The notes below the pieces were generated by a model, which made no database searches, was not told where the DNA came from, and saw only the letters and a program-made list of their open reading frames with translations. DNA of 64,000 nt from Balanoglossus misakiensis (taxonomy: Eukaryota > Hemichordata). Both the position numbers and the translations under genes were made by a program. The stretch lies in contig CM082589.2 in the NCBI GenBank assembly GCA_040954595.2, positions 7,812,001 through 7,876,000 of the forward strand. The letters run 5' to 3'. Shown here piece after piece: positions 10,549-25,500 of the stretch; positions within the stretch are counted from its first letter, which is position 1; each line of letters begins with the position of its first letter.

Positions 10549-13500
10549 GTAAGTTGCTTTGCTCATTTTGCATAAATGTGTTTGTGAAATCTGTTAAAAA
10601 TCAGAAACTATTAACTGATTTCACATTTGTAAGTTTGTGCGTAATTACTTTTAATGTTTCTTTTGTCCCTATTTTCTGAATAGCACCTTTGTTTGCATAA
10701 ATTTCTATATTTGAAAACCTTTATTTTCAGCTGAATTTTTGATCAGACATTGTTATCATTCATTTACTTGATAAGTATGTTTTGTTATTATTATTTATTC
10801 ATTTAAAACAGGCGCACTAAACTACATCTCAGTGCTCTTTACAGGACTTTAAAAAAATCACAAATTTATATATTTTTTTGAGAAAGAAAACATTGAATCA
10901 ACCGGGTAAAGATTAATTAAATACATCAATCTCGCTGGCTGTTTTTCTCCATGTATCTCGACAACTCTAGTGTTATTTTAAGTGTGTGTTTGGCAGGGAT
11001 ATCGTTAGAGTGTTCGATTGTTGAGAGACCGTGCGGCAGACATGACGCAGATATGGAGCAGATATGCAGTATTGTTGTTGACAGATGGTCATTCTGTTTA
11101 TGCTGTCTCTTTATCTGAGAGAGAAATTCAGCACTTCTCTGACTTTGCTCTCAAATATTTCTTTTGTCTGTATAAGGTGATTTTGCCGTTCTTGAATTCA
11201 AATATTCATTGATTCATTCCATTTATAGGAAGCATCATTTTACGGAGAGAAAAAATGTGCATGCACATGTCTTATATTTTTGTTAAATATTTGCATAATT
11301 GTTTGAATTCTTTTAGATGCAATCATCTGGATAAAAAGCAGCGAAAGCTGGTAAACTTGAAATTATTTCCCTATTTGATGGACAGGCATAGATTGTTTTC
11401 GTTCTTCCAATAACCTTTTGCTACCTCAGGTGTGTATGCGAATTATGCAGAGCCTATGATCTATTAGGTTTCTATGACAACCGCTAAAAAAGGTCAAGCT
11501 TGGTCAGACCTGTGTTTCAGTCTATTATTGCAGAACTTAATGCATCTTTCGTAAAAATCTTTTTGAATCAACATAATGAACTGTACAGCCAAACTGTCAT
11601 TTCATTAAAGGCCAAGGGTTTGATCTCAGAGAACAAGTGTGTACTTTGATATGAACAGCTTGTGGAAATAGAGATAGTACTATGAAAAAAATGTTTTTTA
11701 AACTTTATTTGTCAAGTATTTATTAAAATCAGTGGACATATCATAACAAAATTTGAAATATTGTAGAAGTGTGGTAAAAACTGATTGTAGTTAGGGTAAA
11801 TGTGTTTCAGATCACAGTTCACATGAACAAGGACTTTGAATACTGGTACTTTGAAAAAGCTGAGAGATATTTTCAAATGATACGTGGAATACAGAAAATA
11901 AAAGTGTTATTTTTTTGGTCTAACCTAGAGTAAATTAACTGCCATACTTTCACTGGTGAACCTTGATACAATCTCATAGTTTTACACCAAAATCAAACTA
12001 TTTAGAGACCTTTCAGTCAGTCATAGACCTATACAACAATATTAATGCAAGTTTGTTAGAACACTGAGAATCTATTGGCATAGCAGTGAATTAGCTAAAA
12101 TTTGTCATGGAATGACTGACAATTAGTGAGGGATGTTTTGAAGCCATTATTGCAACCGTCACACTTTTGCCAGATCTGGAGACCAACAAGGTACTAAATG
12201 CATCTTTATTATCGAACCATATTGTGTTTGAATATAAAATGTTTATGATTTAATGCATAAAATATTTTTTTCCCATTTATCACATGCAAGAGATGTATCA
12301 GCCGTTAGGTCGCTTGTTCATTTTGGGGGCCTTCATGAACTGTTGATTTGTAACTGTTTCTTAAAGGCCGTTTTCTTGATCCCAGGGCAGAACAATGAAG
12401 GCAAACAAGAAAGCCTTTGTGTTAGCACGTAACTGTTCATTGGAAACAAAAGATTTGACCAACTGTTGAGCAGGGCCTTTAAAGTGTTTATACAGTGGAG
12501 CAGTATAGTGTTGTGATTTGTCATTTATGGTCTGGATATAAAGTTAACAGAGTACATTTCAAAAATCCCAGCATGTATTTACAATGATTTAATTTAATAA
12601 ACAGAATTGATTGATGTTGCCTTTTAAAGAAATACTGGATACCGGTATATATATTCCATGTAATAGGAGAGTCACAGTTACTGCTAGGATGATAAATAAG
12701 AAATTTTGACCCTGACAATTTTTTTCTTTCCTGTTTCATCTGCGATAGAATAAATTTACATATGTCGTTTGAAGTTTCACACCTTATTCTTGTACTACCA
12801 TTGAAAATCGGCAAATCATGACATTTTTTCTCAGATTTATTTACAATTAAACTGAAGTTCAATGATGATAAGAAAAAAGGACATGTCTTCAAGATTTAGG
12901 TATAAGCAGGGCTGGAGAACTGGGGCCTGCAAGTACGTAAAATTTTCTTCTTTCACCTCACTGCAACTCTTAACATTTGAGCAGAAGCTACAGGCATACA
13001 ATCACATGTTTATGAACAATTGATCACTTTGTGTTTGATCATCAGTGGCTGACAGAAATGATGAATGCATCTGTCATTAACACAGATGGTCACGGATCAA
13101 TTGACAAAGGCTCTGAAATTATCCTGCTCATAATTGTATTAAAATAACTGTCTTGCTTAATTTTATGCTCTATGCATAGAAAGGCAATTTTGTAGTTTTT
13201 AGTGTTTCCTGTATAAGGCATATTAAAGGTATACAGTCACCTCCAATTTACATACGCCCATATATGGCGGAAATGGCGTATTTGAGGGTTCTAAAGAACA
13301 TATGGTGGTGCTCTCTCTTTTCGCGTGTGCCACCCACTGAAAATCACGATTGGCTAGATCTCGATCGATTTGCCATGGTAACTATTAATAGCTATTTTCC
13401 ATAGGTGACCTTATACATGTACCTTTAAACATTTATCAGAACTGAGGATATCAGACACAACCATGGCCACCCAATTGCATGAAATCATTGGATGTCAATT

Positions 13501-16500
13501 TTTCCACAGTTGTGGATTAACGAAGCCTTGCTTCTCCAGATTACAGCTGTAAAGATGTAAAATACAAAAACAGACCCTGTCAGGAATTGCAGTTTTCTGT
13601 CAATTATTGCCTAAACCCCCAAAGTATATTAAATACTTTTAAAAGTACCACTGTAACACACAACATAAAGTCTTTGAACATATAACGATAGTTATTTTTT
13701 TTTAAATGGTGCATACTGTCAGCAAAACTGTTTCTCATTTATTTTTCATACCAGACAGTCAAAATGTTAAGATCATGTTGTTATTATTATAGTAGCAAAT
13801 TTTTTTGATAATTGTCATTCTGAGAAAGTTAGAAAATTCTGAGAAAGTTCGAATGAGAAAGTGCCAATTAAAGACAAGAAGTAGCTATACTCTCTCTTTT
13901 TAACGAACTTTCAGCACCTTATGCATTAGTTGTTACCTCTAAAGACCATTAAAAAGGAAGAGTTTGAATGAAAAGTAATTTTTCAAGTTTCAATGAAAAT
14001 CCTCTTGGGAACCTCACAAGCTATCGTAAGTAATACAGGTACCTGTCATTTAAGCTGTTGAAAACAGATTTTTGACTTCTACAATCATGGCTTGAATTTG
14101 TAATGTCACCAGTCACCACCATGGATTATGTTTTATTAAAAAAGAGGCATTCAGAATGATTGTGTTTAATGAAATCTTGAAGGCAGACGGCCCATCAATC
14201 TCTTCATATAAAGTGCATGAGCAATGAACAGAATCTTGGCAACATATTTACAAAAATTGGATAATATTTGTGTCAAGATACTGTTAATGGTATAAATGAA
14301 GTGAATCTTGAACCCAAGGGTCACTTGAATTATCCACGTAAATGGAATTAATTAATACGAAAAGGTCTTTTAAGAATCAGAAATATTCAATCAATATGTA
14401 CGATAGAGTACTACCAAATCTGATTTATTCTGATATTATGAAAATAATAAGCGATTTTTATTAATGATAAATCAAGCCAGAAGATTAATTTTCTGCTGTA
14501 TTTATTTGAATTAGGATGAGGTCTTGTATTACCATGTGAAGTGTTGCTATGGTTACACATCAGAGGTCATCATTTACATGGTAATGTTGAGTCAGCAGTT
14601 GGATCAAAGCAATAAATACCGCTATCAGCATTTCTTGTTCGGTGTGAATAATATGTCAAGGTTCTCTATGCAGTTCATTTGATTTCGGATTATTTGATGG
14701 CGTCTCCACACTGTCTCCATAATCAAGTGATGATAGAGCTAGTTGATTTGTATTTTACAGGATAAATTCAAGGAATTGAAAGCTCGATAGAATAACATTT
14801 CATCCAGGATTCTGTTGTCAAGGAGACTGGGTTTTGTCCTTCCCTTGATTTAAAGGAGAATTACTTCAGGGGATTTTAAGTGACTGTATACATGATAGAT
14901 GTGTTGTCCAGTTTTACCCTTAAAGCCTCTAGAGCTGCCACTTTTTGCATTATTTTCATGATTTTATTTTCCAAGTTAAATTAAATAAGCTTACCGATAG
15001 GTATACATGAGCATCTGATCAATGCCTACTTGTGGCTGTATGTTGCAATTGTCCCGGAAGCACATTATTTTAAAGGTGCCTCAAAAGTAATTTTTTGAAT
15101 TGTAATTCATAGATAAAGCATAGATGATAAAATATATATACGTAAATGTCTAAAATAAAATACACCAATCTTAAAGCACATTCAGTGATAAGGAAGAAAT
15201 TTACCTCATAGAAAATTGAGGTTCATTTAGCTTGTGAGGTTTGTCACAACTTATAATAAATTTTTAATATTTCATCCCAAAGACCTTTACACAGATTTCT
15301 TTCCTATGCCACAAAACTTTAAACTACTGGAAGTGTTTGGCCATAAAAGGGCAGATTTTGTAGTAAAAAGCTGTTTTTTTTATAATTTTCACCCAAAGAT
15401 TGCTATGAATAATATATCTGACAGCCTACAACCACAACATATTACAGATTAATTGGTGTGATAATGCTGCATGTATGTGGTAATGCTTTTCTGATATATT
15501 TCCTTTTTTGTGTTGTGTGTGTCGTGGGTTGATGTGATTGAACTTGGCTATCTTCAAACTTACTTCTTCGGAGGTGGGGGGATAAGGGGATTTGGCCAAG
15601 TGATTTTATGCATGAACTTGCTTGCTACATGAATCGGTGTGGGAGGTCTGGGGTTTTAAGGCCATCAAATACATCCAAATTATACTTTATCACTTGAAGT
15701 TGAAATCACAGCTCAGTTTCAGATATCAGAGCAGAACTTGATTGAAAACCACAGACATTTCTTTGTGCTAAACCCTCCTTACATCTTCCAGACATAAATA
15801 AAATATTTCAACTAATAAACCTTGACACGGCACACTAGAAATCTATTAGAAGCCACTTACAACATCTTTTATTTTCATCAGTCTTGCCTATCAATATTCC
15901 TCTAGCTAGCCATTTTCTCTGGATCGAACAGGAAATTTCATGAAGATCGCCCTTTAGAATGTCAATTCATCATGTGACTTGGAATAAATTTTCCTTGAGA
16001 TGGTGTGAGGTGTTTTCGTATTGGATTCCCCAAATGCTCAGTTTCCAATATCCGGCCATAACATCTCAAGCAGTTACAAAAGAAAGCTGTTTAGTGATCC
16101 AACTGTAATCAAATTGCCACCAAAATTCAACTTGGAGATGATGTGAAGACTTAAAGGGACAAAGTCTCTCTCTTGCTGCCCATTTTCCATTAATTACGTT
16201 TGATACAAGACACTGTTTATGTTATGTGAATATATCTATTAGCGAATCAATGTTTACCGCACACACTTTCCATCCCACTTGTAGACACGAGAGTGAAAAA
16301 TCGTGCCAAAATGAATAATTGGTCTCTACCATTTATTCATTTTGGGTGAGTTTTTACTCTCATACCATACAAGCAGGATGGAAGGTGTGTGTGGTTGAAT
16401 GTTCATTCACTACATATACACATGTACATTTACATAAACATTGTCTTGTATCAAACATAATTAATGGAAAAAGGGCAGCGAGAGAGAGACTTTGTCCCTT

Positions 16501-19500
16501 TAAATAAGCTTATACATTTATGTATAATATAAAGATTGAAAGGGTGGATACAAATAATGCTTTATCACATGAACTGGCCTGTATAGTCACCTGTGTGACA
16601 GGTCAAATAAAATATCAGAATTTACCCCTGTTCTACGTCATCAACCGAAACTATTTTCACTGATTCGCCCGTCGCTGTAACTTTCTTGTATGTGTTTTAT
16701 AGAATATTTTCTACACAGGTAAGGAGTGCTTTTTGGAAGTGTTATAAATTCGTAATTCTACCTTTTGAGTTGTCATGCAATCCCAAGTGAGTTTCGGTGA
16801 ATTAGGCTTTCAGCAGTTGTTGTGGTCAGAACCTTATTATTATTACAAAATGTCCAGTAACTGATTTTTTTTCTGTGAAATAAAGTCCTGTTGCCAAACT
16901 TTAGTTTATCCTTGTCTAAAACCACATAATTTTATTTCTGTAGAAGAAGCTAATTCACCATGATTGCAATTTAATAGCTGCACACTGCGATACTTTGTTT
17001 CTGCAAGACTTGGATAAGAAGCTCACAAAAGCGGGACAATTTCGTGAACAATAAATATTTGCAAATTTCGTGAGACCCCAAAATTTTCTCATAAACCGAA
17101 AAATCCAGGTCACACTATAGCTTGTGATTATAGTTTGCCTAATTTACCAAAACATCAAAATATAGGTTTCAACATACATTTTTTGCAAATATATCCACAA
17201 GTCAGTACTGTAAAACTGCCCCAGAAAATGTGATTAAATTCCTGAATAATAATACAAAATACAAAGTATTTGAGCCAGCCTCTCATCCATCAAACTAGTA
17301 AGTATAACGCCACTTCTGTTAATCATGTTAATGAAGCTACATCAATACTCATCATAAAATCAGGTCAACATTTTAATTTAAAATAACACAAACAAAGACT
17401 GCATGCTCAATACTGTGAAAATGCAGTCTGCGTCATATGCAGCCTTCAGAGCAAGTCATATTATGTTTACTTTATGTACAGTTGACATCAATCCAAATAT
17501 TGCTAAAGTAAGTGCATTATTTCATACTTGTTATGATCCACAAGAGTATGGGTTTGACAAGCTGTAGACTTCAATACAATTTATTTGGAGGGTTATACTC
17601 CAATTCTGGCTGCCTTAAATAGGTTTTCACTTTTTTTTGGGGGGGGGGGGGGGTGAGAATCCTGAATCTCTTGGCTTCTGTATTAAAATGAGTCTAAATT
17701 GTTGCCTAGTGATCAATTTGAATAACTCTCTGATGTCTACAGATGTGTATGTATGGTGGCAGTCAGTTTAATCAGACAAATTTGGTACTATGAAAATGCA
17801 GTCTGCGTCACATGCAGCCTTCATAGCAAGTCATATTATGTTTACTTTATAGTACAGTTACTTTTTGGGATAACATCTGAGATAAAGAGAACTAATTCAC
17901 GGAATCATTTGGATAGAAAACAACAGAATATGGTCTACTGTTTTTTTCCTTGATATAAACTGCACCAGATTTATTCAATCTACGATAAAATCTGCTATTG
18001 CGTGATTTTGTGTTTTTTAGCAATTTTTATGATTTTGGCTACATTTCTCTAATTGATATATAAATTATATTTTTCACCCATATATTTGGGGGGCCTCATG
18101 TTGCAATTTATATGAGGCAGCCATTGTTTTATAGTGATTGTTTCAAGTCCAAAATTATTATGGCTGTCCAATTCCATTCAGACTTGGTACAAGGACAATA
18201 GAATGTTACGTGTCTGGCAGTTTAAAAGTAAAAACATACCCAGAAAAACTTTCACTGGATGACAAAATATTGTTTGCCCGTCACCTGGAAATGACAATGC
18301 TGTGGGTCACATGGCCATATCATGTAATTGATAGTATAGAATAATGCAGTACATGTATTAATATTTTTATTTCTCTTACAGTTGTATCTAGGACTTACCT
18401 CCCACCTAACTGAAGGTATGTAATCAAATTTTGTGATAATTGTACTGTATTGTTGTGTTGTTCTATGCTGTCGTGTTTTGTTTTTGTGTGTTGTGTTGTG
18501 TTGTGTGAGATGCGTTGCATTGTAAGAAATAAGTAAGAGAGGGGGAGGACTGTTTTGATTTTATATCTGCCACAACACTAAATGATTCTGGTTTGAAAAA
18601 TGAATGATGTCATTTTGAGTCTGATTTCTACAAAGATAAGGAGGCAAGGAGCGAATGTCTGATGCATTTTTTCTGTTTTGTGTTTTTCGAAGGAGTTGAT
18701 CCATGTACAGGTCTAGGGGGCGCTGTTGCTTTGGGCATGGAAAATAATTTTATCCAGAGCACACAGATTAAAGCTTCATCTACGTGTAATTGCACAACTC
18801 ATCCACCAGAGGTAAGCCTTGTAATCAACAAATCTGACACTTGTATACTAGATCTACATACTGTAAAACGGGAAATTTTCGCTAACGATAAATTTTTCGC
18901 GAACTACGCGAGAGCCAAAAAACAGAAGAAGTCGCATAAAAAAAATGTTCAGAGATAATGATGCGGTGAAATACGAGAATGTGAAAATTATTAATCGCGT
19001 AACAGTTGCCTCTATTGATATTGCGAAAATTCCCTGTCACGAAAATTTCCCGTTTTACAATATTCAAAGTACTTTTCTGTGCTGTGATATTTCACACTAT
19101 TGATGTACCTAGGCTATTACCAAAACTGATGACCCAGTTGTCTCCAAACTTTTCTGAACTCCGAATCAACCATGCTGATTATGTATTGAACTACTGTATT
19201 GGTTTAATAATCTGAGCTTGCCATGCACTATGACAGGAAAAGCCTCATTTTCTCATGATCCAAACTTTGTTTCATATATTTCTTTAAAGTCAATCATGTG
19301 CAGTTTGTTACATACACACAATTTCCAAACAAATCCACATGTTTTTAGATTTTACTGGTTTGAATTTACCATTCAGCCAAGTTACGTTTGACTTTTGATC
19401 TTTTCTGTCTCAATACATAGGATGCACGATATATGTCCGCTGGATCCTGGACCTCAGCCATAGCTGATGATATGCAGTTTTTGCAAATTGATCTGGAAAT

Positions 19501-22500
19501 TCGCCACTTTGTAAGTATTAGCTTTTAGCCAAGTTTCCCCGAATCAAACCAATTAGATAATTCTTCCTATCAACTGAATTCAAACATTAGTTAGGTTTTA
19601 AAAGGACAAAGTCTCTCTCTCACTGCCCTTTTTAACATTAATTAGGTTTGATACAAGACAGCATTTATGTTATTATGCATGTGGATATGTAGTGAATGAA
19701 CGTTCAACCACACACAACTTCCATTCTGTCTGTAGGATATGAGAGTTGAAATCTAGCCATGGTAAAGACCAATTATTCATTTTGGCGAGTTTTTCACTCT
19801 TGTTTCTACAAGTGAGATGGAAGTTGTGTGTGGTCGAACATTGATTCACTATATACCCACTTGTAGAATAATATAAACGTATCAAACATATTTAATGGAA
19901 AAAGGGCAGCAAGAGAGAGACTTTGTCCCTTTAATGTTTTTTGCCAAGATTTTACAATCACTGTGTTCAATTTTCAGATTCGCAGTGTGAGAATCCAGGG
20001 TCGTCCAGACTATCCCCAGTTTGTGCGTTATTTCAATCTAGAATACAGTTACGATCCACTGGGATATGAGTTTGACTATGTTCCAGATGACATCAATCCA
20101 AATATTGCTAAAGTAAGTCCATTATTTCATACATTTTTTGATCCACAGGAGTATGGGTTTGACAAGCTGTAGACGTTAATCCAATATTTGGAGGGTTATG
20201 CTCCAATTCTGGCTGCCTTAAATAGGTTTTCACTTTGCGCTGGGGGGTCAAATCACATTGCATTCTGGGTGAAAAGCAATCTGATTAAAATCAGATGTAG
20301 GGAACGGCAACTTGGTTTTTTTATGCTGTCGGAGGCGACAGCATAAAAAAACCAAGTCGCCGTTCCCTACATCTGATTTTAATCAGATTGGGCGAAAAGT
20401 GGACAACCCACTGAAGTAAGAGATAGAAGAAATGATGTGTTTACTGTATTTCATGACTACCTTTGGTCAAACACGCTTCAGAATGACCCATCATCACTTT
20501 AGTTTATGAACTCCCATTTCTTAAACATGGCATAATTCGGCCATCTTGAAATTGTGTCGCTCATATGAGATTTTCATCACTCACTTAGGTAGCTTAAAAC
20601 CTATTTAAGGTACAGAGAATTACCAACCACTTTTCTTTTGTGAAATTTCAGATTTTTTTTTTCCAGTTGGCTTCGTTATTTTTTTATAGTTATTGATTAA
20701 ACCTGTGCTTTCTGTGGAGGTCTAAGTAGATTCTTTGTTTATTTTTTGTTGTTGTTTTGTTTTTTTGTGTTTTTTCTTTTTTTTTTGGGGGGGGGGGGAG
20801 AATCTTGGTTTCTGTATTAAAATGTGTCTCTCCTGACTTCAACTTTTCAAATATGAGGTTTTCTTAATACCGAGATTTACCAAAATATGATTCTTAATTT
20901 CTTGATCATATGTGTTGATCTCCCAGTGTGATCATGATAGTATTGTGAGTTATTCTAATTCCATGTCCTGAATTTTCATTGAAGGAGCTTGAAGCCATAG
21001 CATTGGACGATGATATCGATTATGCTACATACATCACATCCCATACGGATGAAGAGAAAGATGTTGTCGTTGATGTTGGTCCTTTGAGATTTGTGCGATT
21101 CTATCCAACCAACTGGACACATCACATTGCAATGAGGGTCGAACTGTTTGGATGTACTGATGTTGGTGAGATCTTCATATTGTACTTCACACGCTTTTAC
21201 TGCTTGAGTTTGAAAAATATGTGAAGTGATCCGGGAATGTTTGCAGATAACTTTTGCATTTAAACTGAATATTTGATCTTCAGATGTTATTTAAAGGGAC
21301 AAAGTCTCTCTCTCACTGCCCACTTTCCATTAATTATGTTTGAAAGAAGACACCGTTTAGATTATTTTATGTGTGGATATATAGTGAATTTACGTTTGAC
21401 CACACACAATTTCCATCCCATTTGTAGGATATGAGACTAAAAATCACCCAAAATGAGTAAATGGTAGAGGCCGATTATTCATTTTGGCGAGTTTTCCACT
21501 GTCATGTCTACAAGTGGGATGGAATTTGTGTGTGGTTGAATGTTGATTCACTATATTTCCACTTGAAGAATAACATAAACGGTGTCTTGTATCAAACATA
21601 ATAACCTGTTTTACAGTAAAGCACAGTATAGCAAACCATGAAGAATTTGTGTTTCAAATATGTTTGTTATTGCAGATACCGCTGTGCAGATTACCAGTTT
21701 GACTGAACCAATCACAGGCAGTTATGGACAAACAGTTCAATTAGTGTGTGATGCACAGGGCTATCGTTCCCCGTCAATCACATGGTACGATCCAAATGAT
21801 GACATCATGCAGAACGACGCCCGAATTGCAATCACAGAGACTGAAGCAACTGATTTCATGTTTGTGACGTCAACTCTGACCATCAACTATTATCAAGAGT
21901 CGGATAACGGCGATTATAAATGTAATGCGACACATGAAGAGTATTTGACCAATGATATTCAAACGGCACTGCAACAAACAACAAGACCAGATTCTGGTAA
22001 GTACAGTCTGGCTATTGTTACTTGTACTTGTAGGATGTTGTGAAGTCTTGTAGCAGCTAATTTGCCTAACAATGTAATTAATTGTTATGTTAATTATGTT
22101 CTATTGTCTTCTCAAAATTAAGACAAGTGGCCACTGTGCTTTAATTGCTCTGGGGAGAACACTGTCACTGGTTCATCAAACTCTTCATCATTGTTCATTA
22201 TTAGTGCATAGATAGACCCAAATTCAACACGAGATTATACAAAACTTATCTGAGTTAGAATGGAGCAAAGGCTATAGTGTCGATGACATGATTCAAAACA
22301 TCTTGATATTTGTCCTTCAGGGGTCAGAGTCCATCAGCCAGTTTGATTTTCAATACACTTTGATTTAAGTCTGTCATGTCCCGTTTATCTTCAAAGTCAA
22401 CTCTCTTTTAAAGACATTTCTTTTATTCATTGGATAGATTGAATGCACCAGTGTTTTTAAGAGAACGAAAACCACTAAATATGCACACTTTTTGCTAAAC

Positions 22501-25500
22501 ACTGCCACGGTAACCAATCATTATATATGTCGAACGTTTTTCATAGGTACTCTCCCAACCCTGAGTGGGGGCATAACCCCAACAGAAGTCAAATTCTACA
22601 ACAATTATTTCTACGAGTTCAGCACCGCCACAGCTAATCTGGCTGACGCTAAACAGTATTGCCTAGACAGATATGGCTACCTCGCTAAAGCTGATGAGAT
22701 TGCTGAGCAACATTTCCTACGTGCGTTCATCGCAACTCCGGATGGGGATCCCCTTGAGAAATACTGGGTGGATTATTCTGGAAGCTTCAACACTGTGCAC
22801 GGAATATACAGTAATAGTGAATTGCTGTTTTCACAGTTACTTGAAAGTGATCTTCACAGATATGTCTGCAAGTATGGTGAAGGTGAGAAGATATGTTTCA
22901 CTTTGTGTTTGGCTAAAGTTCTCTTTTCCTGGAAACTGATCAAGTGCATTTGAAAGAAATAACTATGACCATATTGCTTGTACATGACCACATTCCAAGG
23001 AGTTACTGTAAAACGGGAAATTTTCACGACCGATAAATTTTTGCGAACTACAAAAGCACCAAAAAAGCGTGAAAATAAAAATTTGCATAAAAACATCTTT
23101 CAGAAATAAAGATTCAGTGAAGTACGAGAAGGTGAAAGTTAATTGTTGCTTAAAAGGTGCCGCTTTTGATATCGTAAAAATTTCATGTCGCAAAAGTTTC
23201 CTGTTCTACAGTACATATTGCTGGGGTCCTGTAAACAAAGCTCTGATTTCACTGTAAAAATATCTAGAAATACTAGTGGTGTGTTGTGTACATGTATTTA
23301 TACAACACATTATCTAATTTGCATACAGCAAGTTATCTAATTTGCATACAACACATTATCTAATTTGCATATATACATTATCTAATTAGCATACAAAACA
23401 TTATCTAATTTGCATACAGTGTCGGTGTCCAAGGAGTCTCTGCCATCATATCCACTCTGGTCTTCGACAAACTTTGAGATGGTCTGCACTATCACCAGTA
23501 ATCCCACACCCATTGTTAAATGGTACAAGGATGGCGTCGAGATGGTCTGGAATCCTCCTGTTGGGAATGTCGCATCTCTAGTGGCCGATCCAAGGTTCAC
23601 CTGGGATACAAGCGTTCCTAATGTGCATAAATTAACCATAGCATCTGATTTTGTATTGGACGACCTTGCAACCTACAGGTGTGAAGGCGACAATGATTAT
23701 TTCACAGCTTTTGAAGAACATAATCTTCCTCCAGGTAGGAACGGGTATACAACTCTTTGTTTGTATTGCAATCAATTCCAATCTTTGTGGTACATTTGTA
23801 CTTATTATTCAGATCAGATGATAGATTTATGACGCAGACAAACAGAACACAATGTGACAGAGAAAGAGAAAAACATAAGAGAATTGATACACTAAATATA
23901 TGTATGAAGTAGAATCAAAAGCGACTTAAAATAGGAAAACTAGAAATATTAAAATAAGATAATTTTTTCACCCAAAATCAACATGCATCTTTGATATTTT
24001 ATTGAAGATTGAAATATGTCATCAATTAAAAATATGCTAAAAGTGGCAGCTATCCGGCTTTTAAATCAAATTATGATAATTATGTCATTCTGATTAAATA
24101 CCTGGTTGTTTATTCTCATGACATTGTACTTGACCTTTTTTCGCACAGGTACCTTCCCTCATCTCCTAGTAAGACACTCTGGTGACTTTGCATTTGGCGT
24201 TGGCAATGACATTGAATTGATTTGTGAAGCCGCGTGCTATCCACATGCCAGTGTACATTGGGAGAAGGGTGACAACAATGTCACCGATAATTTACCGCAT
24301 GTGGAGATTGTCGAGTCAACTCCAAACGAGACGTCCAACATCATCACACTCACTTTGAAAATAAACGATCTGGTAGCAACTGATGTCGGCTTGTATAAGT
24401 GTGTTGTTGAGAACGAGAAAGGGCCGAGTGGGATCACGTTTGAAATTCCAGCAGGTATGTACAATCAAGGAGAGTTTTTTTCTGATAATTGAAAAAAAGA
24501 CAATGTTATGTTAATCCCAGCTTAAGTGGTTATTGACCCGATCTATGATAGAACACTAGTACTGCAGAACCATGTGTAGGGAGTGTCTCAAGTTCTTTCT
24601 TTCCTTCTATCAAATGTCATGGCATCAAGAAAAAAATAAAATAAAAAAGCAGCTCTTAGAAATTCTTAAAGGTACTGGAATCAAGTCTTTGATATGGTTA
24701 CAGAGAAATTGTATATGTAGTCACAAAGTCTAATTGAAATAGTCAATCCAAGGCCATATTTATATTTATGTTGATTGAAGAAAACCAAGCAATAATATTC
24801 TCCTATTCTCCGTCAAGTAATGCTTCTTCCTGTGATTTGCAAGGATGAAGGGGAACAAAACTTTAATACAATGAAAATAATGAATTTTTTTAAATAACAA
24901 AATGAGATGATAATACTGAAAATATTGTTGATTGATTTTCAGATGGTGATGTTTCTGATAACCGAGATTTATCACTCTCATGGTATGCTGTGGATAAACT
25001 TGTAAGTTTGCTTATTCATTAGAGTCAGGAAACTTGGCATTTGATTACCACATTTCTTATTTTTCTATTGCTTTCTGCCCATTTTCCCTGTGTCTCGACC
25101 TAGTTATTTTCACTCTCTAAATTAAAAGCTGCCCAGTTGATGATAATGACAATTTACTTTGTAGCATAAAACTCCTAACTTTTTGTTTGTACATGTATAA
25201 TACTTTACTTGCCAAAATAAAATAGCTCATGAGTGACCTTGTCTGTTGTCATGGTTCAGTATGTACAAAAAATATGAAATAATAAATTTTATGGGTACGT
25301 ACCCATATATTTTCGTAAACACAAATAGTGCGACGTAAACGTGATGTCATACTATGTACTTTTTCAATATGAAGAAGTTGAGCAAATTTGCATAATATCA
25401 GACAAATTTAAATATTGAACATGCATGCGATGAACATTTTTATTGTTTTGGATACATGTTTTACTGGAAAGGACATCAGCTGTAACTTCTGGCTTTATTT

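Larger units (their letters stand above)
10549..18381 (+). other. Receptor intron 1 (7.8 kb)
   Basis: Bounded by GTAAGT and TTCTCTTACAG. It carries four repeat insertions and a partial duplicate of exon 5, listed separately; the rest is AT-rich with no supported gene. The first intron of this gene is by far the longest, a usual place for transcriptional control elements, but none can be named here. Confidence 0.6.

Noticed and set aside
10262-10573. 103-codon minus-strand frame opposite the receptor's first exon
   Set aside because: It overlaps the well-supported start exon and has no recognisable domain or splice partners.
18138-18344. 68-codon frame upstream of exon 2
   Set aside because: Most of it is a dispersed repeat with two longer copies elsewhere that do not keep the frame.
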